This document shows positions 1-9,364 of a stretch of 64,000 nucleotides of DNA, piece after piece; positions within the stretch are counted from its first letter, which is position 1, and each line of letters begins with the position of its first letter. Location of the stretch: NCBI GenBank assembly GCA_020852705.1, contig JADZAP010000012.1, positions 38,022 to 102,021 of the forward strand. The letters are read 5' to 3'. The stretch is from Ignavibacteria bacterium (lineage in GTDB: Bacteria > Bacteroidota > Ignavibacteria > Tepidaquicellales > OLB5). A model generated the notes under the pieces. That model saw only the letters and a list, made by a program, of their open reading frames with translations, did no database searches and was not told where the DNA came from. Both the position numbers and the translations under genes were made by a program.

Positions 1-2
1 GT

Positions 3-377
3 TGTATGCCCTCAACACAGTCAGATGGAGTTCAGTCAGCAGTAACATCAATGTTCAAGGATATGATATTTATTCCGATTGAAACCTCGGGCGAAGGTGA
101 TGTAAACGCTCACTCAAGAGTGCAGATGGCTCTTGGTGAAGCAAAGGCAAAAGCCAAAGCTGAATTCAAAAAATGTCTGGATGAAACAGGATATTCATTG
201 GATGAAATTAAAGCCTATATTGAGTCAAACAAATACCTTCAAAAACCATTTTATCAGGTTGCTCACAAAAAAGGTGTAATTGGTGTTGCAGCTAATTTTG
301 TTCTTGATGTTGCTGATAAAATGAAAAATGAAGGAATAAAAACTGTTTTAGATAAAAAATCAACTGTAATTGCATAA
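3..377 (+). CDS. C-terminal end of a 2-hydroxyacyl-CoA dehydratase-type protein (partial)
   Basis: The reading frame is already open at the left edge, so only the last ~124 residues are seen. The visible part starts with a CMPSTQSDGVQS segment, the kind of cysteine-containing stretch found late in 2-hydroxyacyl-CoA dehydratase / activase-associated proteins, followed by an Ala/Lys-rich helix and a second helical region near the C-terminus. It ends 36 bases before the large activase gene on the same strand. It is therefore probably the partner that the activase charges with an electron. Family assignment rests on this short segment plus the neighbour. A C-terminal piece of a DUF2229-type subunit is the main alternative. 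Confidence 0.5.
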   Translation, partial: CMPSTQSDGVQSAVTSMFKDMIFIPIETSGEGDVNAHSRVQMALGEAKAKAKAEFKKCLDETGYSLDEIKAYIESNKYLQKPFYQVAHKKGVIGVAANFVLDVADKMKNEGIKTVLDKKSTVIA

Positions 378-413
378 ACATAATGGAAAAATAAAATTGT
401 AATTTAAAACTAT

Positions 414-3400
414 ATGTCAGACAATTTAAACAAAACTCCCCTCTTTATCGGCTTTGATGTCGGTTCCACAACCGTGAAAGCGGTTGTAATGGATATTGAC
501 AACGATAAAATACTGTGGTCAGATTATCAAAGGCATGATACAAAACAGCCGGAAAAATCTCTTGAGCTGTTAAAGAATATTGAAGCAACTGTAGGAAGTG
601 ATGCACTAAAGGATGCCAGAATATTTATTACAGGTTCAGGCGGAAGCAATATCGGTAGATTTCTTGGTGCAAAATTTGTTCAGGAAGTTAATGCTGTATC
701 TTTAGCAGTTGAGAAATTTTATCCAAAAACACTTTCTGTAATTGAGTTAGGCGGACAGGATGCAAAGATAATTGTGTTCAAAGAAGACCCGGAAACCGGG
801 AAAAAGAAAAAGATCCCTTCAATGAACGATAAATGCGCCGGCGGTACAGGTGCAGTAATTGATAAGATCAATGCTAAATTAAAAATTCCCGCTGCTGAGC
901 TATGCAATATGGGATATTATGGCTTAAAGCTCCACCCTGTTGCAGGCAAATGCGGTGTATTTGCCGAAACTGATATAAACGGATTGCAAAAATCAGGAGT
1001 ACCCGCAGATGAACTTATGGCAAGTTTATTTGAATCTATAATTCAGCAGAATCTTTCAGTTTTAACTCGAGGGCATACCTTAAAACCTGAAGTTTTACTG
1101 CTCGGCGGACCAAACTGCTATATTAAAGGTATGCGTGACTGCTGGAGAGCTAATATTCCAAAAATGTGGGATGAAAGAAATGTTCCCTATGATAAAAACG
1201 AGCCGATTGAAAATTTAATCAGGGTTCCGGAAAATGCTCAATACTTTGCTGCAATTGGTGCAATTGAATACGGCAAAGAAGAAGAACCTGAAATTGGAGT
1301 TTACAGGGGTTATGGTGATTTGGAGTATTATATAAATGTAGGACGAGCAGAGGAAAAGAAGAAATTAATGAAACTTCAGGGCGGAGGCGGTCTATACAAA
1401 GATGACGATGAGCTAAAAAGTTTCAAAGAAAGATATAAGATACCTAAATTCACACCTGCATCATTTAAGCCGGGTGAAGTTGTTAGCGGATTTATTGGAT
1501 TAGATGGCGGTTCAACATCTACTAAAGCAGCACTTATTTCAAAAGATAAAAAAGTACTTGTTAAATCTTATCAGCTTTCCAAAGGAAATCCAATTGAAGA
1601 TACAGTTGAAATACTGCAGAAATTACGGGATCAGGTTGAGGAACAGGGAGCTACTTTAGAAATTCTTGGAATTGGTACAACCGGTTATGCTAAAGATATT
1701 TTAAAAGATGTACTTCACGGAGATGTTGCTCTTGTTGAAACAGTTGCACATACACAGGCAGCACTTCATTTCTATCCCGATACTGATGTTATTGTTGATG
1801 TAGGGGGACAGGATATAAAACTTATTATACTTGATCAGGGACGTGTTACTGATTTCAAATTAAATACACAATGTTCAGCAGGCAACGGTTACTTCCTGCA
1901 GTCAACTGCACAGGGATTTGGGTATGCTGTTGAAGATTTTGCAGATGTTGCATTTTCAGCTAAACAGTATCCCTCATTTGGTTATGGTTGTGCAGTATTT
2001 ATGCAGTCTGATATAGTTGATTTTCAAAGGCAGGGATGGAAACCTGAGGAAATTATGGCGGGACTTGCTAATGTTTTGCCAAAAAATATATGGCTTTATG
2101 TATCACAAATTCCTAACCTTGCAAAACTTGGTGAAAACTTTGTACTGCAAGGCGGTACTCAGCATAATCTGGCTGCTGTTAAAACACAGGTAGATTTTAT
2201 TACTGATAGATTTAAAGGAAGCGGAATAGAACCAAATGTGTTTGTACACAAACACACCGGTGAAGCCGGTGCAATTGGCTGCGGAATTGAAGCTGCAAGA
2301 TTATATGAAAATGGAATGCGTACTCAGTTTATAGGATTAGATAAAGTTGCAAAAATTGTATTTAAAACAACCAGAAACGAATCAACACGGTGTTACTTCT
2401 GCAAAAATAAATGTCTTAGAACATTTATTGATGTTGCAACAGATGAAAAAGCTATTCCGTTCGTAAAAAATGAATCAGCTGAACTTCCAAAGGAAAAAAT
2501 TGTAAATCCAGATTCTAAAGTTCCATTGGTTGATGGTACTCAGCGTCTTATTATTGCAACATGTGAAAAAGGGACAGTGGAAGATTTAAGCTCTATGAAA
2601 GATATTAAAAAGGGCTTAGATGCTATAAAAGATATGACACCAAATTTAGTTGAGCATGCAGCTACGGAAGTTTGGAAATCACAAATGCCTGAAAAAGTTT
2701 TTGACAAAATACCAGCTCTTAGCAAGATGGATGAATTAAAGATGAAGTTTGATAAAAAAGCAAAAGAATCTTATGAAAAACGCATTGAATTAATGAACAA
2801 AAGGGGAAAAATTGTAATTGCAATTCCAAGAGTACTTAATATGTATGCTCAAACTCCTTTCTTTACTGCTTATTTTGAAGCTCTAGGAATAAATCCCGGA
2901 AATATTATTTTCTCAGAATATACCAGTGAAGAAATGTACAAAGAAGGTGCTAAACGCGGTGCAATTGATCCGTGCTTCCCTTCCAAGATTGGAATTCCGC
3001 ATATTCATAACCTTATTTATAAAATACACAAAAAGAAAAAAATAGACTATATTTTCTTTCCAATTGTGGATACTATTCCTTCTGACCTTATTTATGCACA
3101 GCAGCATCACGCCTGCCCCACTGTTACAGCTACTGCTGAAGCAGCTAAAGCTGCTTTTATCAAGGAAAGTGATCTTTTTAAAGAAAACGGTATTGAATAT
3201 GTGAATACATATTTATATATGACTGAACCAAAATTATGCGCAAAACAAATGTTTGAAGAATGGGGACCTAAATTAGGATTAAGCAAAGAAGAAAACGATA
3301 GGGCAATTGATGAAGGTTATAAAGCTTTTGATAAATATAATAAAGTAATGAGATCACATGCCCGTAAAGCATTGGAACAGCTTGAAAAAGATAACAAGAT

Positions 3401-4082
3401 TGGAATAGTTGTGCTTGCAAGGCCTTATCACAACGATCCTGGTTTGAATCATGAAATACTTGAAGAATTCCAGAAACTTGGTTATCCTGTTTTTAATCAG
3501 GATGCATTGCCAACTGATGATGATATTCTTGAAAGGCTGTTTGGCGATGAGATTAAAGCAGGTTTAATTAAAGGAGGTATGGATGTGAGCGATGTTTGGA
3601 AGAATTCATACAGTGAAAATACAACAAGAAAGGTTTGGGCTGCAAAATATACTGCAAGACATCCAAACCTTGTTGCTTTGGAACTTTCTTCATTTAAATG
3701 CGGACATGATGCACCCATTTACACAGTTGTTGAAGAAATAGTTTCCAACAGCGGTACTCCATATTTTTCATTTAAAGATATTGATGAAAATAAACCTACC
3801 GGTTCAATAAAAATCCGTGTTGAAACCATACATTATTTCCTGAAACGCTATAGAGAGGATATGGTGGCAAAACAAAAGAAATTATTGACAATTGAAGAAA
3901 GAATGAATGAATTTGAAGAAAAAATAAGAAAACAATATGAACTGAAGGAAAAGCTGGATTCAATTCATAAATTGCAGGGAACTGCACAATATTCAGGAAG
4001 CATTAATTCTAATGCAATTGAAATTGACTTAAGTAAGATTAAGAAACCTAAGACTGAAAAACCTGAACATGTTGAAATTTAA
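414..4082 (+). CDS. acyl-CoA dehydratase activase, double BcrA/BadF ASKHA domain plus DUF2229
   Basis: Large (1222 aa) activase of the 2-hydroxyacyl-CoA dehydratase / benzoyl-CoA reductase activator family. These proteins use ATP hydrolysis to push a low-potential electron into a radical dehydratase. Two tandem ASKHA ATPase domains are visible. The first starts with GFDVGSTTVKA near residue 13 and carries cysteines near 141 (KCAGGTG) and 179 (KCGVFAETD). The second starts with GLDGGSTSTKA near residue 361 and carries cysteines near 486 and 526. Both keep the cysteine pair expected for a bridging 4Fe-4S cluster. A CYFCKNKC motif near 660 opens the DUF2229-like half, and the C-terminus is a charged coiled segment. 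The true partner is likely the partial gene just upstream. Substrate is unknown. Confidence 0.85.
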   Translation: MSDNLNKTPLFIGFDVGSTTVKAVVMDIDNDKILWSDYQRHDTKQPEKSLELLKNIEATVGSDALKDARIFITGSGGSNIGRFLGAKFVQEVNAVSLAVEKFYPKTLSVIELGGQDAKIIVFKEDPETGKKKKIPSMNDKCAGGTGAVIDKINAKLKIPAAELCNMGYYGLKLHPVAGKCGVFAETDINGLQKSGVPADELMASLFESIIQQNLSVLTRGHTLKPEVLLLGGPNCYIKGMRDCWRANIPKMWDERNVPYDKNEPIENLIRVPENAQYFAAIGAIEYGKEEEPEIGVYRGYGDLEYYINVGRAEEKKKLMKLQGGGGLYKDDDELKSFKERYKIPKFTPASFKPGEVVSGFIGLDGGSTSTKAALISKDKKVLVKSYQLSKGNPIEDTVEILQKLRDQVEEQGATLEILGIGTTGYAKDILKDVLHGDVALVETVAHTQAALHFYPDTDVIVDVGGQDIKLIILDQGRVTDFKLNTQCSAGNGYFLQSTAQGFGYAVEDFADVAFSAKQYPSFGYGCAVFMQSDIVDFQRQGWKPEEIMAGLANVLPKNIWLYVSQIPNLAKLGENFVLQGGTQHNLAAVKTQVDFITDRFKGSGIEPNVFVHKHTGEAGAIGCGIEAARLYENGMRTQFIGLDKVAKIVFKTTRNESTRCYFCKNKCLRTFIDVATDEKAIPFVKNESAELPKEKIVNPDSKVPLVDGTQRLIIATCEKGTVEDLSSMKDIKKGLDAIKDMTPNLVEHAATEVWKSQMPEKVFDKIPALSKMDELKMKFDKKAKESYEKRIELMNKRGKIVIAIPRVLNMYAQTPFFTAYFEALGINPGNIIFSEYTSEEMYKEGAKRGAIDPCFPSKIGIPHIHNLIYKIHKKKKIDYIFFPIVDTIPSDLIYAQQHHACPTVTATAEAAKAAFIKESDLFKENGIEYVNTYLYMTEPKLCAKQMFEEWGPKLGLSKEENDRAIDEGYKAFDKYNKVMRSHARKALEQLEKDNKIGIVVLARPYHNDPGLNHEILEEFQKLGYPVFNQDALPTDDDILERLFGDEIKAGLIKGGMDVSDVWKNSYSENTTRKVWAAKYTARHPNLVALELSSFKCGHDAPIYTVVEEIVSNSGTPYFSFKDIDENKPTGSIKIRVETIHYFLKRYREDMVAKQKKLLTIEERMNEFEEKIRKQYELKEKLDSIHKLQGTAQYSGSINSNAIEIDLSKIKKPKTEKPEHVEI

Positions 4083-4090
4083 CTGAAATT

Positions 4091-4124
4091 AATAGAAAAA
4101 CCGGTTTTAACCGGTTTTTCTATT
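4091..4124. terminator. bidirectional terminator between convergent genes
   Basis: A perfect 14-bp inverted repeat (4091-4104 pairs with 4111-4124, stem core GAAAAACCGG, loop TTTTAA) lies between the stop of the activase and the stop of the converging glycosyltransferase. It has A-rich and T-rich flanks, so it can terminate transcription from both sides. The TAG stop of the minus-strand gene lies inside the stem. Confidence 0.85.
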
Positions 4125-5592
4125 TTGTTTTTATAAATCGATATAATTCTACCTTTGATGGTGCTAAAAAATATGTAGTCATTTCATCAAGTGTGAAATT
4201 TTGTTTCATGTTTGAAATACGATTGTGGTAGTCCAGGGTATCTATTGAGCTGTAATCCATTACAAGCCAAAATCTTTCTGGTTTTTGAGTATTTAAAGAA
4301 TCCATCAATTCATTCCATCCATAACGCAAATAAACCGGATCTGTAATATTAATTTTATTCTGCTTTTTATAATAATTTATCACCCATCCATTATAATTTG
4401 GTTCAACATAAATCCTATCCCCCGTTAAATATTCTCTGTTAATCCTTTTTATAAGGTCTCTGTAATCATCATTTTTGAAATTAAATGAATAATGAATCCT
4501 CATACCGTATATATTCACAATAAGCAGAAGCATTAATATTGGATAAAAAATATACTTCCTGCCCCACTTATTTAAACCATAAACAATAAAAAATGAATAA
4601 TATGGCACCAAAATACTTAAATATCTATAGAATTCAATTCTTTGTTTAAATGAGATAATCCCAGCAAGTATTAATGGGATAAACAATAAAAAAATTAATA
4701 AAATAGGTTTTTCATTATTTTCAATATTTTTGAAAAATATTCCCGTAAAGGCTAAAATTACTGCAATTGCTGAAAAATATGTTATATAACCTACTATTTT
4801 TAAATCAGTATAATAATAATATAACCCAAGGTTTAAATCTCTAATAAAATTCACATATTCATGAAGAACATCATATAATCTTTGCGGGCTTCGCCATGAT
4901 TGTCCTCTGTTAATATGAGTAATAAAATCAGGAATCCAAAATAAATAAAGTATAAAAATTGCAGTGAACAGAATTATAAATGGAATAATTCTCTTTGGGG
5001 TTTTTAAATAACTATAAATTATAAATAACAGTTCACCAGCTAAGATAAAGAATGAAAAATAATGTGTGTATATTCCTGCAGCTGTAAAAATTACAAATAA
5101 TATTGAATACCTGTCCTTAAAAATTCTGTGATAATTGTGCGGCTTATCCATTAGTTTGAGCAGAAAAAATGCCGAACCAATGTTCCAGAACAAATTCATA
5201 CCTGCCATCCGGACTTCCTGACTGTAATAAATATTTAATGGGGAAACTATATACAACATTAAAACAAATACTGAATTATTAAAATCAAGGTATCTTCTGC
5301 TAATTGGGTAGAGAAAAAATACAGAAGATGATGTTAAAACAGCCGAAAGAAACCGCATAGAAGTAACCGAATCTCCGAAAACATAATTCCAGATTTTTAG
5401 AAGAAAATAAAAAAGCGGGGGGTGAATATCATTTGCTGTTTGAACAATTATTGTATAAAAGGATTCTAGACTTAAATGCCATGAAAATACTTCATCAAAC
5501 CAAAGGTTTTTTTGGGAAATAAACACAACCCGCAATGTAAGGCAAAGTACAAAAAGCAGGTAAACTGTAATTTTTTCTGTTTTTTGATTCAT
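4120..5592 (-). CDS. GT39/PMT-like integral membrane glycosyltransferase
   Basis: 490-residue polytopic membrane protein of the ArnT/PMT (glycosyltransferase 39-like, GT-C fold) type, which move a sugar from a polyprenyl-phosphate donor onto an acceptor on the outer face of the inner membrane. After the first membrane segment comes WFDE (31-34), the acidic pair expected in the first periplasmic loop. It is followed by NDIHPP (55-59) and SQEVRM (124-129), all typical of this group. About ten further hydrophobic segments follow, then a soluble C-terminal tail. It is last in an overlapping run coaX-yjbQ-this gene: its ATG overlaps the yjbQ stop as ATGA. Donor and acceptor cannot be told from sequence. 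Confidence 0.8.
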   Translation of the reverse strand: MNQKTEKITVYLLFVLCLTLRVVFISQKNLWFDEVFSWHLSLESFYTIIVQTANDIHPPLFYFLLKIWNYVFGDSVTSMRFLSAVLTSSSVFFLYPISRRYLDFNNSVFVLMLYIVSPLNIYYSQEVRMAGMNLFWNIGSAFFLLKLMDKPHNYHRIFKDRYSILFVIFTAAGIYTHYFSFFILAGELLFIIYSYLKTPKRIIPFIILFTAIFILYLFWIPDFITHINRGQSWRSPQRLYDVLHEYVNFIRDLNLGLYYYYTDLKIVGYITYFSAIAVILAFTGIFFKNIENNEKPILLIFLLFIPLILAGIISFKQRIEFYRYLSILVPYYSFFIVYGLNKWGRKYIFYPILMLLLIVNIYGMRIHYSFNFKNDDYRDLIKRINREYLTGDRIYVEPNYNGWVINYYKKQNKINITDPVYLRYGWNELMDSLNTQKPERFWLVMDYSSIDTLDYHNRISNMKQNFTLDEMTTYFLAPSKVELYRFIKTK

Positions 5593-6008
5593 TCACCTAT
5601 AAACTGAAAAGTTACTTTTCTTGTTCTGGGTCTTTCATCAAAATCAATTAATACAACCTGTTGCCACGTTCCAAGCAAAAAGCTATTATCAGTAAATGGT
5701 ATAGTTTGAGAACAACCAAACAAAGTTGAACGGAGATGAGAGTGTCCGTTGTGGTCACCCCATGTATCATTATGATGATACTTTTTCTTTGCCGGTATTA
5801 ATTTTTCAAGTATTTCGGGAAGATCTTTCTTTAAACCGGGTTCAAATTCAATTGTACTTATAGAAGCAGTTGAACCTGCGACAAAAACTATTACATTCCC
5901 ATTTGTCATCTTTGATTTTTCTAATGACTCAAATAATTTATCAGACAAATTGATCAAATCACAATTACCTTTTGTCTTAAATGTATGATTTTCAGTTAAA
6001 ACCTTCAT
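5589..6008 (-). CDS. yjbQ: YjbQ/UPF0047 family protein
   Basis: 139 residues, the full length usual for the UPF0047 (YjbQ) family. Members have been reported to have weak thiamine-phosphate synthase activity, but the physiological role is unsettled. The family signature is plain: GSTASISTIEFEPG (45-59), HHNDTWGDHNGHSHLRS (78-94) with its cluster of metal-binding histidines, and the ending GTWQQVVLIDFDERPRTR (113-130). It sits between coaX and the GT39-like gene with 4-base ATGA overlaps at both ends, so all three are translationally coupled. No link to either neighbour's function is obvious. Confidence 0.9.
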   Translation of the reverse strand: MKVLTENHTFKTKGNCDLINLSDKLFESLEKSKMTNGNVIVFVAGSTASISTIEFEPGLKKDLPEILEKLIPAKKKYHHNDTWGDHNGHSHLRSTLFGCSQTIPFTDNSFLLGTWQQVVLIDFDERPRTRKVTFQFIGE

Positions 6009-6778
6009 AAAATTGCAGATTTAATTTTTTGGTAATTTAATATATAATTAATACCGTAGAGTACTGTATTTTCGCAATATTTATATCTAAAACTATTCGA
6101 ATTTTTTATAAATTTCGCTGACCCTCCGCTTAAATAAATCCTTAATTTCCCGGGATAGTTTATTTTGATATTTTTTACTATCCCTTCTATTGCTGCTTTC
6201 ATATAATTTATTAGCCCTGATTGAATTGCTTCATATGTATTTTTTCCTATTAACGGTGCATTTGATTTTAAATTTTCTATATTTACCATTGGCAGTTTGC
6301 TTGTTTTTAAATTTAATGCTATTGCTGATATATTTAAACCTGGTGCAATAATTCCGCCAATATAAATGCCATTTTTAATTAATAGATCAAATTTATTTGC
6401 AGTACCTAAATCAATTACCAGAACATTTGTTTTATCTTTATTTTGATAATAACCAAATACTGCATTACAAATTCTGTCACTTCCTAAAGTACGGGAATTT
6501 TCTACTTTTATTCTTATAGGTAAGTTTGTTTTATTATTAATAATTAACGGAGTAATTTTAAAGTATTTTTTAATAAACACTCTAACATATTTATTTAAAT
6601 TTGGCTTCACGGAAGATATGCCTATTTTTGTAACACTATAAGTTTTAGAAATACTCCGTATATTAGATAAAAATTTAATTTTATCTTCCGAAGAAAATGA
6701 TATAGTTTTAACTATTTTAATATCCTTAAAAACAGCTATATGCGTAAAACTATTTCCAATATCTATTGCCAGATTCAT
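6005..6778 (-). CDS. coaX: type III pantothenate kinase
   Basis: 257 residues. Type III pantothenate kinase phosphorylates pantothenate in the first committed step of coenzyme A synthesis and is an ASKHA-fold enzyme that needs a monovalent cation. Visible motifs are DIGNS at 6-10 (phosphate 1 loop), GSDR at 99-102 with NAV just after (pantothenate binding/catalysis), and DLGTA at 123-127 (phosphate 2). The C-terminal half has the GGIIAPGL segment of the family. It is first in a three-gene overlapping run with yjbQ and a membrane glycosyltransferase. The coaBC gene for later CoA steps is also in this window (24.1-25.3 kb) but is not linked. Confidence 0.92.
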   Translation of the reverse strand: MNLAIDIGNSFTHIAVFKDIKIVKTISFSSEDKIKFLSNIRSISKTYSVTKIGISSVKPNLNKYVRVFIKKYFKITPLIINNKTNLPIRIKVENSRTLGSDRICNAVFGYYQNKDKTNVLVIDLGTANKFDLLIKNGIYIGGIIAPGLNISAIALNLKTSKLPMVNIENLKSNAPLIGKNTYEAIQSGLINYMKAAIEGIVKNIKINYPGKLRIYLSGGSAKFIKNSNSFRYKYCENTVLYGINYILNYQKIKSAIL

Positions 6779-6808
6779 ATTAGTTATATAAATATTACCA
6801 ATTTAAAA

Positions 6809-6838
6809 TAAAAATGCCTGTATAAACAGGCATTTTTA
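6809..6838 (-). terminator. intrinsic terminator after the bifunctional nuclease gene
   Basis: Stem AAAATGCCTG (6811-6820) pairs with CAGGCATTTT (6827-6836) around a six-base loop, with two more pairs at the base. It lies just past the end of the DUF151 gene and just ahead of coaX, so it closes the etfB-etfA-DUF151 transcript. Confidence 0.8.
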
Positions 6839-6859
6839 AAGAATTATTTAATGTTTTAA

Positions 6860-7474
6860 TTATCTGCTTAGTTCTAATTTTTTTATTTCATCTCTGATAG
6901 AAGCAGCTTTTTCATAATCTTCTCTATCAATTGCACTTTTAAGGTCAGTTTGCAGTTTATTTAATTTTCTTGTAAAAGGGTCTGAAGGTTCATCTGTTAA
7001 CTGTTCTGACTCTGATTTTGATAAAAACTCATCTTCTGTATTTTCTTCTTCACCTTCCTTATCCGGTAAAAATGCCACTTCATTCATTACATCTTCATTA
7101 ACATATATAGGGACGGAAAATTTTAACGCTAATGCAATTGCATCAGATGGGCGAGAATCAATCTCATCTACACTTCCTACATCTACTTTTATTTTGGCAA
7201 AAAAAGTTCCATCGCGAAGTTCATTTATATAAACATAAGATATAGAAAATCCCAATTGTTCAATAATATTTTTAATCAGGTCATGTGTTAACGGTCTGGG
7301 TGGTTTTATACCTTCTAGTTCAAGTGCAATATGCTGTGCTTCAAAACTTCCAATAATAATAGGAAGGCGTCTTTCTCCGCCAACTTCTTTAAGTATTAGC
7401 GCATATCCTGACCCACTTGGTGCAGGTGAGGGCGAAAGCCCAAGTATATCAACCTGAATTTTATCGTTATCCAT
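6860..7474 (-). CDS. bifunctional nuclease family protein (DUF151) with C-terminal UVR motif
   Basis: 204 residues. The first ~135 are the bifunctional nuclease (BFN/DUF151) domain. It opens with an SPSPAPSGSGYALIL segment, then LPIIIGSFEAQHIA and, near residue 105, DSRPSDAIALAL, the family hallmark. An acidic linker (around 138-160) leads to a UVR-type helical hairpin at about 170-200 (DYEKAASIRDEIKKLE), the motif by which UvrB, UvrC and ClpC-like proteins contact partners. This fusion is common in Bacteroidota relatives. Function in these bacteria is not well defined, and nuclease activity is known from a few members. It follows etfA by 14 bases and is likely cotranscribed. Confidence 0.88.
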   Translation of the reverse strand: MDNDKIQVDILGLSPSPAPSGSGYALILKEVGGERRLPIIIGSFEAQHIALELEGIKPPRPLTHDLIKNIIEQLGFSISYVYINELRDGTFFAKIKVDVGSVDEIDSRPSDAIALALKFSVPIYVNEDVMNEVAFLPDKEGEEENTEDEFLSKSESEQLTDEPSDPFTRKLNKLQTDLKSAIDREDYEKAASIRDEIKKLELSR

Positions 7475-7488
7475 TAATTATGTGTTTT

Positions 7489-8466
7489 TTAACTTGTAAG
7501 TACCTTTTTGCACTCTTCAATTAAAACAGGCATTATTTCAAGTGCATCACCAACTATACCATAATCAGCAATTTGGAAAATTGGAGCATCTTTATCTTTA
7601 TTTATTGCAACTATACATTTAGATGAAGACATTCCTGCAAGATGCTGGATAGCTCCGCTGATTCCAACTGCAATATATAGATTTGGGGCTACTGTTTTAC
7701 CTGTTTGTCCAACCTGATCTGAATGCGGTCTCCAACCTGCATCAACAATTGCCCTCGAAGCACCAGAGGCGCCTCCCAGAACTTTAGCAAGATCTTCAAC
7801 TAAATAAAAGTTTTCAGGTCCTTTCAATCCTCTTCCTCCTGAAACAACTACATTCGCTTCGGTAACATCAATCTTTTCGCTGCTTACAACAATTTCCTTA
7901 ACTTTTACATTAAAATCAGCATCATTTAAATCTATATCAAGTTTTTCAATTTCTGCTGAAATACCTTCAACTTTAATAGATTTAAAAACATTAGGTCTTA
8001 ATGTAAATATCTTTATTTGTGAGGTTACTTTTAATTCAATGTATGCCTTTCCGGCATAAACAGGACGTTTTGCTATTATGTTTCCATCTTGTGCTAAAAT
8101 TTCGGTACAATCAGATGCCAAACCAGCTTCAAGTTTTGCAGAAAGTCTTGGGGCTATATCCTTACCCATTGCTGTTGCAGAAAGTATAATAAAATCAGCT
8201 CCGCGCTGCTTTGCAGCTTCAGCAGCAACTTTTGAATAAGCTGTAGTGGAATATTTTTCAAGTCTCGGGTCATCGGCAATCAGAATTTTTTTTATTCCGT
8301 ACGCACTTAATTCACCAGCAACGGCATTTACACCATTTCCTATTAAAAGAACTTCTACTTCAGCACCTATATCATTAGCTAATTTTAATGCAGTAGATGC
8401 TGTTTCAAAACCTGAATTTTTAATTTTATTATCTCTTGATTCAATAAAAGCTAGTATTTTACTCAT
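7489..8466 (-). CDS. etfA: electron transfer flavoprotein, alpha subunit
   Basis: 325 residues. EtfA binds FAD and, with EtfB, carries electrons between acyl-CoA dehydrogenases (or other flavoproteins) and the respiratory chain. The C-terminal FAD domain is clear: [12 protein letters not shown] near 209-220, then [22 protein letters not shown] and [19 protein letters not shown], followed by [18 protein letters not shown]. The N-terminal half is the usual alpha/beta domain. Start and stop of the etfB-etfA pair overlap by one base (TAATG), so the subunits are coupled. Nothing in the sequence shows whether this is a bifurcating Etf. No acyl-CoA dehydrogenase gene is adjacent. Confidence 0.95.
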   Translation of the reverse strand: MSKILAFIESRDNKIKNSGFETASTALKLANDIGAEVEVLLIGNGVNAVAGELSAYGIKKILIADDPRLEKYSTTAYSKVAAEAAKQRGADFIILSATAMGKDIAPRLSAKLEAGLASDCTEILAQDGNIIAKRPVYAGKAYIELKVTSQIKIFTLRPNVFKSIKVEGISAEIEKLDIDLNDADFNVKVKEIVVSSEKIDVTEANVVVSGGRGLKGPENFYLVEDLAKVLGGASGASRAIVDAGWRPHSDQVGQTGKTVAPNLYIAVGISGAIQHLAGMSSSKCIVAINKDKDAPIFQIADYGIVGDALEIMPVLIEECKKVLTS

Positions 8467-9212
8467 TAAATCACCTTTGCTTCCTCTCTCAGGAGTTTGA
8501 CCAACTCAGGAACCGCAGATGCATCAGTACCCAATATTTTTCCTTTTGCTTTTGGTTTTGGCAAAGTCATAGAAATTACTTCAGTCTTATTTTCAGTATA
8601 TGTGGGTTGTCTTTCTTCAATTTGTCTTGATTTAGCAGCCATAATACCTTTTAAATTTGGGTATCTTGGAGTATTAAGTCCACGCTGTGCACAAATAGCA
8701 ACAGGTAAGCTTGATTCAACAATTTCCTTGCCTCCTTCTATTTCTCTTTCGCAAGTTATTTTGCTGCCATCAATATCAATTGATACAACAACACTAATTG
8801 ATGGAATTCCAAGCAACTCAGCAGTCAGATTGCCGACTTGTGAATCATCATAATCTATTGATTGCTTTCCGAATAATACAATATCAGGGTTAATTTCTTT
8901 CAATACATCAGCTAAATTTCTTGATACTGTATATGAATCCATTTCAGATTCTGATTTTATCAAGATTCCTTTTTCAATACCCATTGCGTAAGATTTCTTG
9001 ATTGCTTCCTTATTCCTTTCGCTGCCTGCAGATACTACAATAGTTTCACCACCGTGTTTTTCTTTTAACTGCAAAGCAGCTTCTACTGCAAATTCGTCAT
9101 ATGGATTTATAATATAAGTAACCCCTGCAGGGTCAATTGATTTTCCATCAGCAGCTACTTTAACCTTAGTAGTAGTATCAGGAACCTGTGAAACACAAAC
9201 GGCAATTTTCAT
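8466..9212 (-). CDS. etfB: electron transfer flavoprotein, beta subunit
   Basis: 248 residues. EtfB is the AMP-binding partner of EtfA. The N-terminus (MKIAVCVSQVPDT), NPYDEFAVEAALQLKE (47-62) and the DYDDSQVGNLTAELLGIP segment (about 136-153) are diagnostic, followed by the recognition-loop region with LPVAICAQRGLNTPRYPNLKG. It is first in the etfB-etfA-DUF151 operon. A good ribosome binding site (AGGAAGGAAAAC just before the ATG) sits in front. Upstream lie ~150 A/T-rich bases that should hold the promoter. Confidence 0.95.
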   Translation of the reverse strand: MKIAVCVSQVPDTTTKVKVAADGKSIDPAGVTYIINPYDEFAVEAALQLKEKHGGETIVVSAGSERNKEAIKKSYAMGIEKGILIKSESEMDSYTVSRNLADVLKEINPDIVLFGKQSIDYDDSQVGNLTAELLGIPSISVVVSIDIDGSKITCEREIEGGKEIVESSLPVAICAQRGLNTPRYPNLKGIMAAKSRQIEERQPTYTENKTEVISMTLPKPKAKGKILGTDASAVPELVKLLREEAKVI

Positions 9213-9364
9213 TGTTTTCCTTCCTAAATATCATGAATTTATGCTATAATTTACAAAAATAATGCGATTTTGTGAATTTTTCAATTACTTAAAAATTACC
9301 GGGTAAATTAACTATTATTTACTGATAATTAATTTTAATTCATTCTAAAAAATTTAATATAAAT

